64,000 nt of DNA, from the NCBI GenBank assembly GCA_030141605.1, contig JAQGDQ010000123.1, forward strand, positions 126,001-190,000, given 5' to 3'. The number at the start of each line of letters is the position of its first letter. The first letter of the stretch is position 1. Positions 1-10,988 of the stretch are shown one piece after another. The position numbers and the translations under genes are program-made. The notes beneath the pieces were generated by a model. The model saw only the letters and a program-made list of their open reading frames with translations, was not told the DNA's origin and searched no databases. Origin of the DNA: Tubiluchus corallicola (Eukaryota; Priapulida; Priapulimorpha; Priapulimorphida; Tubiluchidae).

Positions 1-1015
1 GAAATGTAAAGGAACCTCCACAGTAGGTGCCTAGAGCCGGTAACACATTCCTAATAATTTTCACAGCTAACTTCGTGAGAATTTTTTGTTTTCGCAAAGT
101 TGCGATCACATTTAATAACCTTCTTAGGTTACAAAACCTTTGTGATTTCCATGCTAGGCCTAAAAACGTTCTTACGAAGAATCTTACAAATGAAACAGTT
201 TGTTAGAATCTTTGTGAATACACCCCCACCCACCCCCGAACAGAATTCTTTTGTAAAGCTAATCAAATTTCTAGGCTGGTTCAGCCTTTATTTTCATGAT
301 TTCTAAATGGCAAGCTGGTTGGTTGCAGTATGTGCAAATTACAGTTGTGCCATTACTGACCATATGAACTTAATAAAAAGAATAATATATAAATATAATA
401 ACAACGCAGTAACTGCTGTGTCATTTATACATATTATATTGTCTTTGTGCATACACTCTCATCTCGATTCGCCAGTCAAAAATGGGAAGACGTCGGTCCA
501 AATTTACCGATTGTCCGTATTTACCGATACTAAGTTAATACAGTAGGTGCCGTGTATTAGATTGGATGTAGAATCAATTGCCTAATTGTCTCAAAAACGT
601 CCAGTGCATTTGACTCAAGTAATTCCTCATAATTGATTCTATAATTTTATACATAGAGATATACACGTGGTTACACTAATGTAATGATGTAAACAAATTG
701 ATGGCCCGCCAACTAGCAGTCATCTCCCGAAACAATGAACTGTGTCCGTAGCATGCAGGACTTTTAACAGTCCAGATTCTGTCCGTAAAAGCAAAGTCGG
801 GTAAACCGAGTTAAGTGTGTACTCATTTAATTATGCTGATTAATGAGATCTTATGATTATTGTTAAATAAATCAAACAAAATTAACCACATCATTGTAGC
901 CACATTGGATTACTGATCACGACGATAAAATACGCATACATAATAAAATGAGTAACTGCACTCACTTCAACTTAAATGCATGTGTGCAGTTACATATACA
1001 ACTACATAAATGGAA
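1..1015. other. Non-coding stretch left of the minus-strand gene
   Basis: No convincing coding exon is visible. The motif cagtaggtgcc occurs near 20 and again near 538. At 538 it starts a sequence related to the end of the foldback element at 6340-8129, including a tgactcaagtaattcctcataatt-like internal segment near 610. This is probably a truncated copy of that family. The rest is AT-rich sequence in which I see nothing else. Confidence 0.4.
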
Positions 1016-1105
1016 TTACTTTTCCCTATAATATACATACAGACACGTTAAGCACCGATTCTTTTCCAGGTTTATTGCATGCTTGACTTTCGTGCCATCG
1101 TCAGA
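1016..1105 (-). CDS. Possible terminal exon of a minus-strand zinc-finger-like gene
   Basis: On the minus strand an acceptor (ttattttttcag) precedes an open frame of 29 codons ending in TAA at 1016-1018. It is in phase with the proposed exon at 1424-1457. The peptide begins SDDGTKVKHAINLEKNRC and contains a short C-x2-C pair. An internal GTATGT could act as a donor, so this may not be the last exon. No clear poly(A) signal was seen just downstream. Membership rests on phase alone. Confidence 0.4.
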   Translation of the reverse strand, partial: SDDGTKVKHAINLEKNRCLTCLYVYYREK

Positions 1106-1423
1106 CTGAAAAAATAATTTACACACATGACAAACTACCTCTCGACTTTTCTGAGTTTAAATGCTTTTTTAACAGATAAGCAATAAGAACAAGTACAAAC
1201 CTGCCAGAAAGGCAATGCATTATAGTTCCCATGTAAGTATTAAAATAAAATAAGGAGAGATAAAATTAAGCCGGAAGAAAAAATACTGAAGAAGAACTTA
1301 AATCTAGATTTAAAGCACAAGTTTATGATTGTTTGGGATGCAAACATCTGAAGTGCATTGAACGACGAACAGTCATAGTTTAGCAGTAAGCCAGTGAGTC
1401 AGTCAGTAAGCAAAACTAATTAC

Positions 1424-1457
1424 CACCAGTGGTTCTCCTGCATCTAGAGTACTTTTC
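1424..1457 (-). CDS. Possible small exon of the minus-strand zinc-finger-like gene
   Basis: This 34 bp minus-strand segment lies between an acceptor (ttttattttatag) and a donor (gtaatt). It accepts the two-base carry from exon 3984-4082 and leaves phase 0 for 1016-1105. It encodes KSTLDAGEPLV. Short exons are easy to find by chance, so this is only a phase-compatible candidate. A donor three bases earlier (gtggta) would also keep the frame. Confidence 0.35.
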
Positions 1458-1578
1458 CTATAAAATAAAACGAAAAATAATCGCTAACATTTTAGTAGCT
1501 TTTTAGAAATACTTTTCAAATAAGGCAACCATTTGCTGCAAAAAAAATGCATGTTTAATTAACATTTTATAAAATGAC

Positions 1579-2079
1579 TACCGTATATACTCGCATATAA
1601 GCCGAATTTAGAACTATAAAATACAATACTGAAATCAGGGGGTCGGCTTATATGCGCATGAAACGAAATGAACACAAGGACAGACACTAGCCGTCCACAT
1701 ACTTTTTATTTAGCAATACACCACTGTGTGTCACCAGTTGCGAGCCGTAACCAAGCTACAGCTAGTGGTGAAGCCGACGTCATCAGCCAATTGGTAGGCA
1801 GCACGTGGGGAGACGAGGGTCATATCAAAAATTTCTTCTAGTATGTAACATAAAAGTAAGCATTTTACATCTTTATAGTAAAAAATTTCTATGAACCAAA
1901 AATACCCAATTAACAAAATGTGACAAAAAGGGATCAATTTTGTTGATTGGGTATGGAGTAAAATTAGACAAGTTGATGGTCGGCTTATATACGGGCTTTT
2001 GCAAAAACTGGCCATTTTAAAGCAGTTTTAGGGGGTCGGCTTATATGCGATGTAGGCTTATATGCGAGTATATACGGTA
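1579..2079. mobile_element. Non-autonomous DNA transposon with 25 bp perfect TIRs
   Basis: The left end reads taccgtatatactcgcatat (continuing aagcc) and the right end is its exact reverse complement, bounded by TA, which suggests a TA target duplication. Subterminal direct and inverted copies of ggtcggcttatat recur near 1640, 1980 and 2035. No transposase frame is present. The minus-strand open frame at 1731-2015 has no recognisable domain and is taken as chance. It is a MITE-like element inserted in the proposed intron between 1457 and 3984. Confidence 0.85.
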
Positions 2080-2300
2080 CTTTTGTTTACACAGGTAACT
2101 GAATGGGATTTTAACAAAAAAATGGAATTTCAACTAAAAACTGCTCAATCAATAAACAGCATAAATGGCAACATTGTCATACCACAGTAAAAACTTGCCT
2201 TTGACACTTATCATCTTTTAAAAATATAAAATGAAACTAGTATGTTAAACGTTTAGAACGTTTGTGTGTAAGTTAGGTAACAGTAAACCAGCTAAACCAG

Positions 2301-3950
2301 TTTCTGACTACAGTACGTTCGGTCTCTGATTACAGTACGTTCAGTCTCTGATTACAGTACATTCAGTCTCTGGTTACAGTACAATCAGTTTCTTACAACA
2401 GTACATTCAGTCTGTGATTACAGTACGTTCAGTCTCTGACTACAGTACATTCAGTCTCTGACTACAGTACATTCAGTCTCTGACTACAGCACATTCAGTC
2501 TCTGAATACAGTACGTTCAGTCTCTGATTACAGTACATTCAGTCTGTGATTACAGTACGTTCAGTCTCTGACTACAGTACATTCAGTCTCTGACTACAGT
2601 ACATTCAGTCTCTGACTACAGTACATTCAGTCTCTGACTACAGTTCATTCAGTCTCTGACTACAGTACATTCAGTCTCTGACTACAGTACATTCAGTCTC
2701 TGACTACAGCACATTCAGTCTCTGAATACAGTACGTTCAGTCTCTGATTACAGTACATTCAGTCTGTGATTACAGTACGTTCAGTCTCTGACTACAGTAC
2801 ATTCAGTCTCTGACTACAGTACATTCAGTCTCTGACTACAGTACATTCAGTCTCTGACTACAGTTCATTCAGTCTCTGACTACAGTACATTCAGTTTCTG
2901 ACTACAGTACATTCAGTTTCTGACTACAGAACATTCAGTCTCTGACTACAGTACATTCAGTCTCTGACTACAGTACATTCAGTCTCTGACTACAGTACAT
3001 TCAGGCTCTGACTACAGTACATTCAGTCTCTGACTACAGTACATTCAGTCTCTGACTACAGAACATTCAGTCTCTGATTACAGTACATTCAGTCTCTGAT
3101 TACAGTACATTCAGTCTCTGACTACAGAACATTCAGTCTCTGATTACAGTACATTCAGTCTCTGATTACAGTACATTCAGTCTCTGATTACAGTACATTC
3201 AGTCTCTGACTACAGAACATTCAGTCTCTGACTACAGAACATTCAGTCTCTGATTACAGTACATTCAGTCTCTGATTACAATACATTCAGTCTCTGACTA
3301 CAGTACATTCAGTCTCTGACTACAGTTCATTCAGTCTCTGACTACAGTACATTCAGTCTCTGACTACAGTACATTCAGTCTCTGACTACAGTTCATTCAG
3401 TCTCTGACTACAGTACATTCAGTTTCTGACTACAGTACATTCAGTTTCTGACTACAGAACATTCAGTCTCTGACTACAGTACATTCAGTCTCTGACTACA
3501 GTACATTCAGTCTCTGACTACAGTACATTCAGTCTCTGACTACAGTACATTCAGTCTCTGACTACAGTACATTCAGTCTCTGATTACAGTACATTCAGTC
3601 TCTGATTACAATACATTCAGTCTCTGACTACAGTACATTCAGTCTCTGACTACAGTTCATTCAGTCTCTGACTACAGTACATTCAGTCTCTGACTACAGT
3701 ACATTCAGTCTCTGACTACAGTTCATTCAGTCTCTGACTACAGTACATTCAGTTTCTGACTACAGTACATTCAGTTTCTGACTACAGAACATTCAGTCTC
3801 TGACTACAGTACATTCAGTCTCTGACTACAGTACATTCAGTCTCTGACTACAGTACATTCAGTCTCTGACTACAGTACATTCAGTCTCTGACTACAGTAC
3901 ATTCAGTCTCTGACTACAGTACATTCAGTCTCTGACTACAGTACATTCAG
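2301..3950. repeat. 22 bp minisatellite, about 75 copies
   Basis: The consensus unit is ctctgactacagtacattcag plus one base, repeated over 1.65 kb with point variants (gtacg, gttca, gaaca, caata, tctgtg). Variants recur as blocks. The variants near 2482 reappear at about 2702 (10 units later) and those near 3273 at about 3603 (15 units later), showing higher-order duplication. The array ends 34 bp from the proposed donor of the minus-strand exon 3984-4082. Confidence 0.97.
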
Positions 3951-3983
3951 ATTTATGATAAAACATGAGAACAAACAACTTAC

Positions 3984-4082
3984 AATTTCACATTTTTCAG
4001 GTGGCTATCCCACTGCACATGAGGTTGTGGTGAAAGAAAGAACTCCTCCATGCTAGAATAAGTGTGGTTGCTGTCATAAATA
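3984..4082 (-). CDS. Probable exon of the minus-strand zinc-finger-like gene
   Basis: This 99 bp segment has an acceptor (ctgtttcag) and donor (gtaagt) on the minus strand. It takes one base to finish a split AG|T codon and leaves a two-base carry. Its frame continues the Cys-x2-Cys ending of the exon at 5102-5211 with FFLSPQPHVQWDSHLKNVK. The W-x2-HL spacing is like the second half of a U1/matrin-type zinc finger, although the expected last His is Leu here. The protein family is not recognised. Confidence 0.6.
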
Positions 4083-5101
4083 CTGAAACAGAATTAAGAC
4101 TAGCATGTCAACATAAATGTAAGAATATGCAAATTCAGCAGTAACTGCAGTGATGATTTTTTTTAGTTGCAATTTTTCTTTATAAATAAACTAAGTAGAT
4201 TAATCATCGCAAATTAACCATCATAACACGGGTTGACAGCAGTGGTGACTGTCGGGTCTTTCTGTCATTCCGTCTTACAAATTATAGATTTTAACATTGT
4301 TGTTATTTGTGTATGTGATCTGCAAAGAGACAATAAACTATTCTAATTCTAATTCAATAACTTATTTATCGAAAAAATATCGCAATTAATATAAATAGTA
4401 AAATGTTAAAAGATTAATAATTCATGGAACCAAATGTGACTACGGCAAAATAAAGAAATCTCATTTAATTGAGTTTGAGAAACTTAAAAAACTTACAAAG
4501 TAATCTTAACAATAACTTGGTTTATTTTCAAGTCCTTTTAATGGCAAACCAATTTTGAAATCAGATTTTGACACGTTTTTACTCCTCATTAGAAAGTAGT
4601 AACCTTTTTAGTAGTAATTTATTTATTTGGAAATACTGTTGTACATTCTATGAAAACAATAAAAAAATTTATTATAGCACTTAATGATTTTTAACTATGT
4701 AAATTAAAAGTTTTAATAAAGAAAAAATATCCAGTTAACGTTAATGATCATGATATCACAGCAAGCATACATCATTGATGGCAAGAACCATTAAGTTACA
4801 GCACCACTGTAAGCACAAAAAGGAGTACAAAAAAACGAGAGCTTTGGGCAGTTTAAAAGGAAAAAGATGTGCAAAACAAGGACAAAAGTGATGAACAAAA
4901 GAATGTTCAGAAGGATTAGGAGAGAGGTTTGTAAAGATTTAGCTAAAAATACGACAAAAACAGGTCTTTCTGTTCATTCAAAACCAATTGTTCATTAACA
5001 AATCATGCATTAAAGCAAATCTATTCTAAAGTCAGCAAACAAAAATGCAAGAATTACATCAGCGTATTAGCAGTATTTTCTGTTAATAAAGCAGTACTTA
5101 C
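4083..5101. other. Intron-like stretch with a possible LINE 3' tail
   Basis: There is no coding signal. Around 4255-4352 the + strand reads like a non-LTR 3' UTR, ending in aataaactattctaattctaattc. The remainder is AT-rich and featureless to me. It separates two minus-strand exon candidates. Confidence 0.4.
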
Positions 5102-5211
5102 CTACACACTTTGCAGTAATATCTGGCGTGCTTTAACTTGTCCACATTAGCTAGCTCACCTTCAGGTAAATTAACATGAATGTTGCCATTCTTTAATAAA
5201 TGGTGTATCAT
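5102..5211 (-). CDS. Probable exon of the minus-strand zinc-finger-like gene
   Basis: This 110 bp segment is bounded on the minus strand by ttttttgcag and gtaagtact. It is open through 36 codons plus two bases. It encodes MIHHLLKNGNIHVNLPEGE, then a stretch ending HARYYCKVC. The aromatic residues followed by C-x2-C look like the start of a U1-type or C2H2 zinc finger, completed by the W-x2-HL of exon 3984-4082. Strong consensus splice sites and matching phases on both sides support a real exon. I do not recognise the protein, and ZNF593/Bud20-type fingers are only a loose analogy. Confidence 0.65.
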
Positions 5212-5246
5212 CTGCAAAAAATATTCGTATCTTTACTTAATTAACC

Positions 5247-5773
5247 GAAGCCATGTAAAGGTGACATAAATAACTTTACTGATAAACTTTACAGGCATTA
5301 CAACATATAGTAAAAGGAAAGAAAATTAACATCATGAAGCCATGTAAAGGTGACACCAAATAATTTTACTAATAAACTTTACAGACATTACAGCATGTAG
5401 GACAATACAAGAAAATGTACATCATGAAGCCATGTAAAGGTGACACCAAATAATTTTACTGATAAACTTTACAGACATTACAGCATGTAGGACAATACAA
5501 GGAAATTTACATCATGAAGCCATGTAAAGGTGACACAAATAATTTTACTGAAAACTTTACAGACATTACAACATATAGTACAAAGAAAGAAAATTTACAT
5601 CATGAAGCCATGTAAAGGTGACACAATTTTACTGATAAACTTTACAGACATTACAGCATGTAGGACAATACAAGAAAATTTACATCATGAAGCCATGTAA
5701 AGGTGACACAATTTTACTGATAAACTTTATAGACATTGCAACACATAGTAAAATGCAAGAAAATTAACATAAT
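5247..5773. repeat. Tandem array of 85-90 bp units, six copies
   Basis: Each unit begins gaagccatgtaaaggtgaca and ends near aatttacatcat. Unit starts fall at 5247, 5336, 5426, 5516, 5604 and 5689, with a decayed seventh start at 5774. Central units are nearly identical and outer ones diverge. It lies in the proposed intron upstream of minus-strand exon 5102-5211. Confidence 0.93.
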
Positions 5774-6339
5774 GCAGCCATGAAAGGTGACACAAATCAC
5801 AATTTAGAGATACATCTTCAGTGCAAAAAACTGCAAAGATCATTTTTAAGACTGATTTACTTAGAAGCATCACTATCACAAAAACTCAACGGGAAAGACA
5901 TACATATTATTAAGCATGTTGGGTTTATTTTACTGCTGTCACTTAAACTTAGAAAAATATCACAAAGAATTTAAAAAAATTCTCTACAGCATAAAGTAAA
6001 TTTACACTACCGCTGCATAGAAAAGTATCAGGTGCGGTGGTAGCCACCATTCACTTGAAATTATGATGTATTTGGTGCATTTTGTGACTTTTCGTAAGAG
6101 TATTCTGGCTTTTCATAAGAGCCCAGGCCAATTAAAGTAATTCAACTTTCTGCTGCTTACCTAATGTTAATCCAGAAACATGACAAAAATGACTATATCA
6201 TTTTTTGTAAAAACTTTTCATACTTTTAGCAGAAATTGAGGCAGTGCACTCTATGAATGACAATGTTGGCGGAAAAATGGACGTTCGAAATGGGAGTATC
6301 CAAGCGTTAAATGATTGTGACTTCAAAGTGACTTTACTA

Positions 6340-8129
6340 CAGTAGGCGCCGCTTAATAGACTCACTTTGGGACCGAAGTGTTTTGACCCAATTAACTGAC
6401 TGAACCAATTAACCGATAGGTGTAGTATTACTAGTATAGAAGTATGAGTCATCAGCTTACTATACACTGCAAAAGTTTTTAATGAATTTTAGAAATTAAG
6501 TACTGCCTAAATTCCTTTGTGCAGTTAAAAACTAGAAAAAATATTTTAAAATATTAATTTATATAAGTGAATTAGCAATCAATTAAAAAGTATACTTTTC
6601 TAAATCACAGGAGTCTGTTTATTTGCAAAAATTACTTCAAAGTCGGCTGCTTCATTTTATCGCGAAGGAGTTGGCTCACAAAGTTCTCATAATGATAAAA
6701 AACGTTGAAAATCTGTTGTTGTATGATGCACAAATTCTCGTAAAACACTTAGTGCTTGGCGTGCTTAAACTGTTGGTGGTGCCTGTGTTTCCCCGCAGCT
6801 TCATCTGTAGTTTTGCCTAAGATCCGGCTTGCTATCGTGACGTACTAACTGTACTGTACCTGTGTCCCTAGCATAACAACAGCAACTAACTGATTAAACC
6901 TCCTGCAAAGACAGCCAGAGTTTCAAAATCAAACCGCTAAGCAAGTGATTATACATTTAGCTTCCAGGAATTCTTGGGTAACAAGGTTGCTGTGGACGAG
7001 CAAGTCCAAGCAAACCATTAGGCTAGCATATTAGCGTATGATAAACGTTCCTGTTTACAAACAAAACGGTAGTTAACATGACTGTTTCTATGAATATTAT
7101 CGGACAGAAGTGAACTAAGATGTCATAAAAGTCATAAAAGCTTTTGTCGCACAAGAGTGTCTTATTGAAGCATGTGAAGCAAAAGTATTGAGTCAATTAT
7201 GCAGAGTTATCTGAGTTCAATTACCAACTGTTTTTATGTACATTTGAATAAAAGCGGCCCGTATCAGGCGTGTTTGAGTCAATTAAGCGATTGCGTCTAT
7301 TAACCGTGACTCTATTAAGCTTTGTAGTTACAGTAGACTCACGATTAAAAAAATCAGTCAATCAGATACGGGCCACCCATATTAAAATGTATATGAAAAT
7401 TGCCGGCAATTGACTCAAATAACTCCGCATAATTTATTCAATGTTTTTCGTTCACGTACTTCAAATAAGAAACTTGTGTGTAACCAAGGAGCTTTCACTG
7501 CTTTTATGCCATCTCTATGTTACTTCTCTGCACCACAATATACGTACAAATCTCTCATGGTTTGTTTGTTTATAAACAGGTACATTTATCAGATGTGCTA
7601 TTATGCTAGCCTATCAGTTTTGCTTTGAATCTGTCACCTGCTCATCCAGTGCAGTTAACCTCTTTGTCTCTGGACGCTAAACATTTAATCACTTTCCAAG
7701 CAGTTTGCTTTTGAAGTTCCTGCTGCTTTTCACAGGGAAACAAGGTCACCACCAACTGCAGTTCGAGCACAGTTTTGAGTGAACATGTGCAGCACACAGC
7801 AGCAGATTTTTGAACGTTACTTCTAAGTGATCTTGCGCGAATTTTTGTAATTTTAGTGGTAATAATAAGATTCGAGTGATTTTTTTATTTTCTTTTTTAT
7901 TAATTCACTCATATAAATCAGTATCATTAAATAATTGCACTTAGGAATTTTGACATTAATTTGTTTCTACAAGTCATTTAAAGCCTCTGCGATGCATACT
8001 AAGGTGATGAGTCACGACTCATGTTTCTATAGTAGTAAAATGCTACACTAGTCGGCTAACTGAATTAGTCGGTTAATTGGGCCAACACACTTTCGTCCCG
8101 AAGTCAGTCCATTAGGCGGCACCTACTGT
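6340..8129. mobile_element. 1.8 kb foldback (long inverted repeat) DNA element
   Basis: The left end (cagtaggcgccgcttaatag, then actcactttgggaccgaagt) and the right end (rc cagtaggtgccgcctaatgg) are inverted copies. The match continues inward through caattaaccgac-like blocks, an atgagtcatca block and a central pair near 7192-7225 and 7405-7440. The arms appear to span most of the element, so it could fold into one long hairpin. No transposase is visible. A related partial copy lies at about 50825-51315. Confidence 0.8.
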
Positions 8130-8205
8130 ACAACGTTATTAATTACTTAAGACTAATAACATTGATCAATTAATCATCAGTCGAAAATCACAAAGATTTT
8201 CTTAC

Positions 8206-8269
8206 ATTGAAAAGATCAGTACTTGGCTCCAGTCCAACATCTGTAGAAGACTTGTGCACTTTTTGTGAC
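8206..8269 (-). CDS. Probable exon of the minus-strand zinc-finger-like gene (most 5' found)
   Basis: This 64 bp minus-strand segment lies between ttcttttgcag and gtaaga. It takes a two-base carry and leaves phase 0 into exon 5102-5211. It encodes SQKVHKSSTDVGLEPSTDLF plus N. The SQKVHK start matches the end of a U1-type finger (H-x5-H, often S-x-VHK), so the missing upstream exon should hold the C-x2-C half. That exon was not found. It may lie beyond the retrotransposons to the right or outside the window. Confidence 0.55.
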
Positions 8270-8702
8270 CTGCAAAAGAATTGGCAACATTTTAAAATGC
8301 AACGAGTTAACAATACGGTTATTATAGCTCATGAAAATCGGGCAAAATAAACTATATTATTCTAATCAATTTGATTAGTAGGTAATCAGTCTTATTTAAG
8401 CTACCTTACTATGAACATTATGAACAAATTGTTGCAGTAAACACTAATACTAACAGAGAACACAGAAAAGCTATTCTCAAGAAACAACTAAGCAAGCATA
8501 AAATTTCTGTGGCGAACACTTAATGTGCATGAAAAAAACGTTAGAAAATCAGCTACGGTGCTTCAATATTTAAGCTAATGTTAATTTTTTTAGTTGTTTG
8601 AAGACTAAATATACATGGGTGTTTAACACAAGAGATTATGTCACAGGCAGGTATCCACAAGAATCCATGTGCTGAAAATGAATATCTATAACATTTACAA
8701 AG
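8270..8702. other. No gene recognised
   Basis: This is AT-rich sequence between the zinc-finger-like exon and a (GA)n tract. No exon with good borders on either strand was found. Confidence 0.4.
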
Positions 8703-8718
8703 AAAGTGGAAGAAAGAG

Positions 8719-8720
<2 letters not shown>

Positions 8721-8806
<86 letters not shown>
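8721..8806. repeat. (GA)n microsatellite
   Basis: It is an almost pure GA tract with an imperfect purine tail to about 8840. Open frames across it (Arg-Glu or Ser-Leu runs) are artefacts. It lies just beyond the 3' side of the non-LTR element at 8973-13205. Confidence 0.98.
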
Positions 8807-8812
<6 letters not shown>

Positions 8813-8972
8813 GGAGACAGAGAAAGAGTGGGGAGGGAAGAGAGAGATAATGACAGAGACATACAATAATTATAACACCTCCTCTCAACACCTGCAAATT
8901 AATACATAAATAAATAAAGTAACAGTACAATCTATATATATATATACAATATCATGCGTCCAGCCTGAGTCG

Positions 8973-10988
8973 TCACTCATAATTTCTACCTAACACTTTC
9001 CTCCACTGGTCTCTTATGTCTGAAGTGTAAAATGCTTCACTGTTATTCAATGCGTTTATGAGAAGATTTGAGCTTTGCATTACTCTAATGTATAGACTGT
9101 ATGCAGTTTTCCTATGTACTACATCAAAGTATAAAACATCGTGGTCTACTGAAATGGTCCTAGAACTATAATCATATGGGTAGTTGAAAAGTTTGCGTTT
9201 TGAAATATTGTGAGCTACTTTAAGTTTGCTGAGACTGTAGTTATAAAAATGTCGCCAGGTGGCCATACCGTAGAAAGAATTACAATAAGAGTTGAACAGA
9301 CGAGTTTTGACATTAGGTGAACAATGATGAAATTTTCTAAGAATACGGTTCGCTCTAGTGCAAAACAGACTTCGTTGTCTGATAACATCCATGTCATCTT
9401 TGTTATCACTGGTGATGATATGGCCAAGATACTTTTCTGTTTCACACGGTATAATTATTTTACCGGCTACCTCAGGTGAACTGAAATTGAACCCACACAT
9501 ACTGGGGGGTGTAATTGTTATGAGTTTAGCCTTGTCGACGTTTATTACTATGTCATGACTATTTGCGTAATCAACATACATATCAACTAAAGTTTGTAAA
9601 GCAGTGGTAGTGGATGCTAGTAAACATCCATCATCAGCAAACATAAGGTGATTTATATAAGTACCACCTATCTGACAACCTAGACCGGTAGATCTGAGGT
9701 CAGAACTCAAGTCTCTGAAATATAAATTAAATAGTATGGGTGACATTTTTGCACCCTGCCGAACACCATTTGCGACTTTAAATGTGCAAGAGCAAAAATT
9801 TCCCCACCTCACAAACATGGTTTGTCGAGAGTAGTAAAAGGCTAATAATCTTATAATAATGTTAGGCATATCAGTATCGACCAGTTTTAGAAACATTTTG
9901 TAGTAATTTACCCGGTCAAAAGCTTTAGATGCATCTAAGAACAATATGTGTACTGGACTCTGGCGTTGAATGTAATAGTCAATAACTTCTTTCATGGTAT
10001 ACAAACACATTTCGGTACCCAGTTCATTCACGTAACCAAACTGATTTGGTGTTGATTGAATTGAGTTACCGTATCTGCTTAAAAACAAAATTTCTAATAA
10101 TTTGTTCAACACTGTGGATAGTGCTATTGGCCTATAATTATTTTTGGCTGTGATTTCCTTATTTTTGTCTTTCACAATCGGTACAATGACAGACAGCATT
10201 AGAGAATCAGGCAAAAAACAATGTATGACACAAGCGCTTAATAAAAGTGATAATTCTATTGGCAGCATATGTGAAGCAAACCTAAAATGCTCCGATTTAA
10301 TTGCATCATTTCCAGCCGATTTGTGCAGAGATAGTTTTGAAATGGCCTCTTGCACTTCTCTCACAGTGAAAGAACTCACAATACCCATATTACTACTTAA
10401 CTTCAAGTCTAATTTTGCTGCAACGTCACCGTTATTTGCAGAATTTAAAATCTTTTTATAGTGCTTCCCCCACATATCACATATAGCCTTATCGCCTGAA
10501 ATTTCGTCTATTTTAGGGGGTAAAGGAATTCTTGAGTTAGTTTCCCTTTTTATCATGGCCCAAAATTCATAAGAATTACAGTTCATAAACTTATGAGCAA
10601 TTTTATCTGCGACAATTGTTTTCTCTTGGATCTTGCATTCACGTAATGCAAGCTTAAAACGTGAACGTGCCTGGCGCATTTCATCAGCAATGAGCCCATT
10701 CCGAGGCTTGCCATTCGCACACCAATTTAAAAAACAGTGACGAAAGTGTCTGTGTTTTTCAGAAACGAATTCGTTCCAGCCAGGTATTATTTTATCCTTT
10801 ATACGTTCATGATTTTGTGACGGCTTATAACTAGGCAGCGTATTCTCAGCCGCAGAATTTAGCGCAGATATAATTGCGTCATGCATCAAAGCAAGTTGTT
10901 GTCTATGATTGGGGTTCTGACAGTGAATGTCACCACAATAAATTGCGTCGTACGGGACAACGATTCCAGATAGCAAAGACTGTGTCAT
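8973..10988 (-). mobile_element. Non-LTR retrotransposon reverse transcriptase ORF
   Basis: This is a 671-codon intact frame. It holds non-LTR RT motifs in order: YRPIALSTVLNKLLE, FLDASKAFDRVNYYKM, NGVRQGAKMSPILFNLYF and HLMFADDGCL (catalytic FADD). A C-terminal region follows with the usual thumb and connection. The style resembles CR1/L2-like elements. Its ATG overlaps the stop codon of the upstream endonuclease ORF in an ATGA (10985-10988), so the two might be coupled by termination-reinitiation. No stops or frameshifts are seen, which suggests a young insertion. A short 3' UTR with a TA-rich stretch follows to about 8930. Confidence 0.93.

Noticed and set aside
1731-2015. 94-codon minus-strand frame
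   Set aside because: It is entirely inside the TIR element at 1579-2079 with no recognisable motif.
2301-3950. CRISPR-like array
   Set aside because: The 22 bp units are head to tail with no unique spacers, in an animal genome.
8669-8930. Open frames with long Arg-Glu or Ser-Leu runs
   Set aside because: They are translations of a (GA)n microsatellite; no coding signal outside it.
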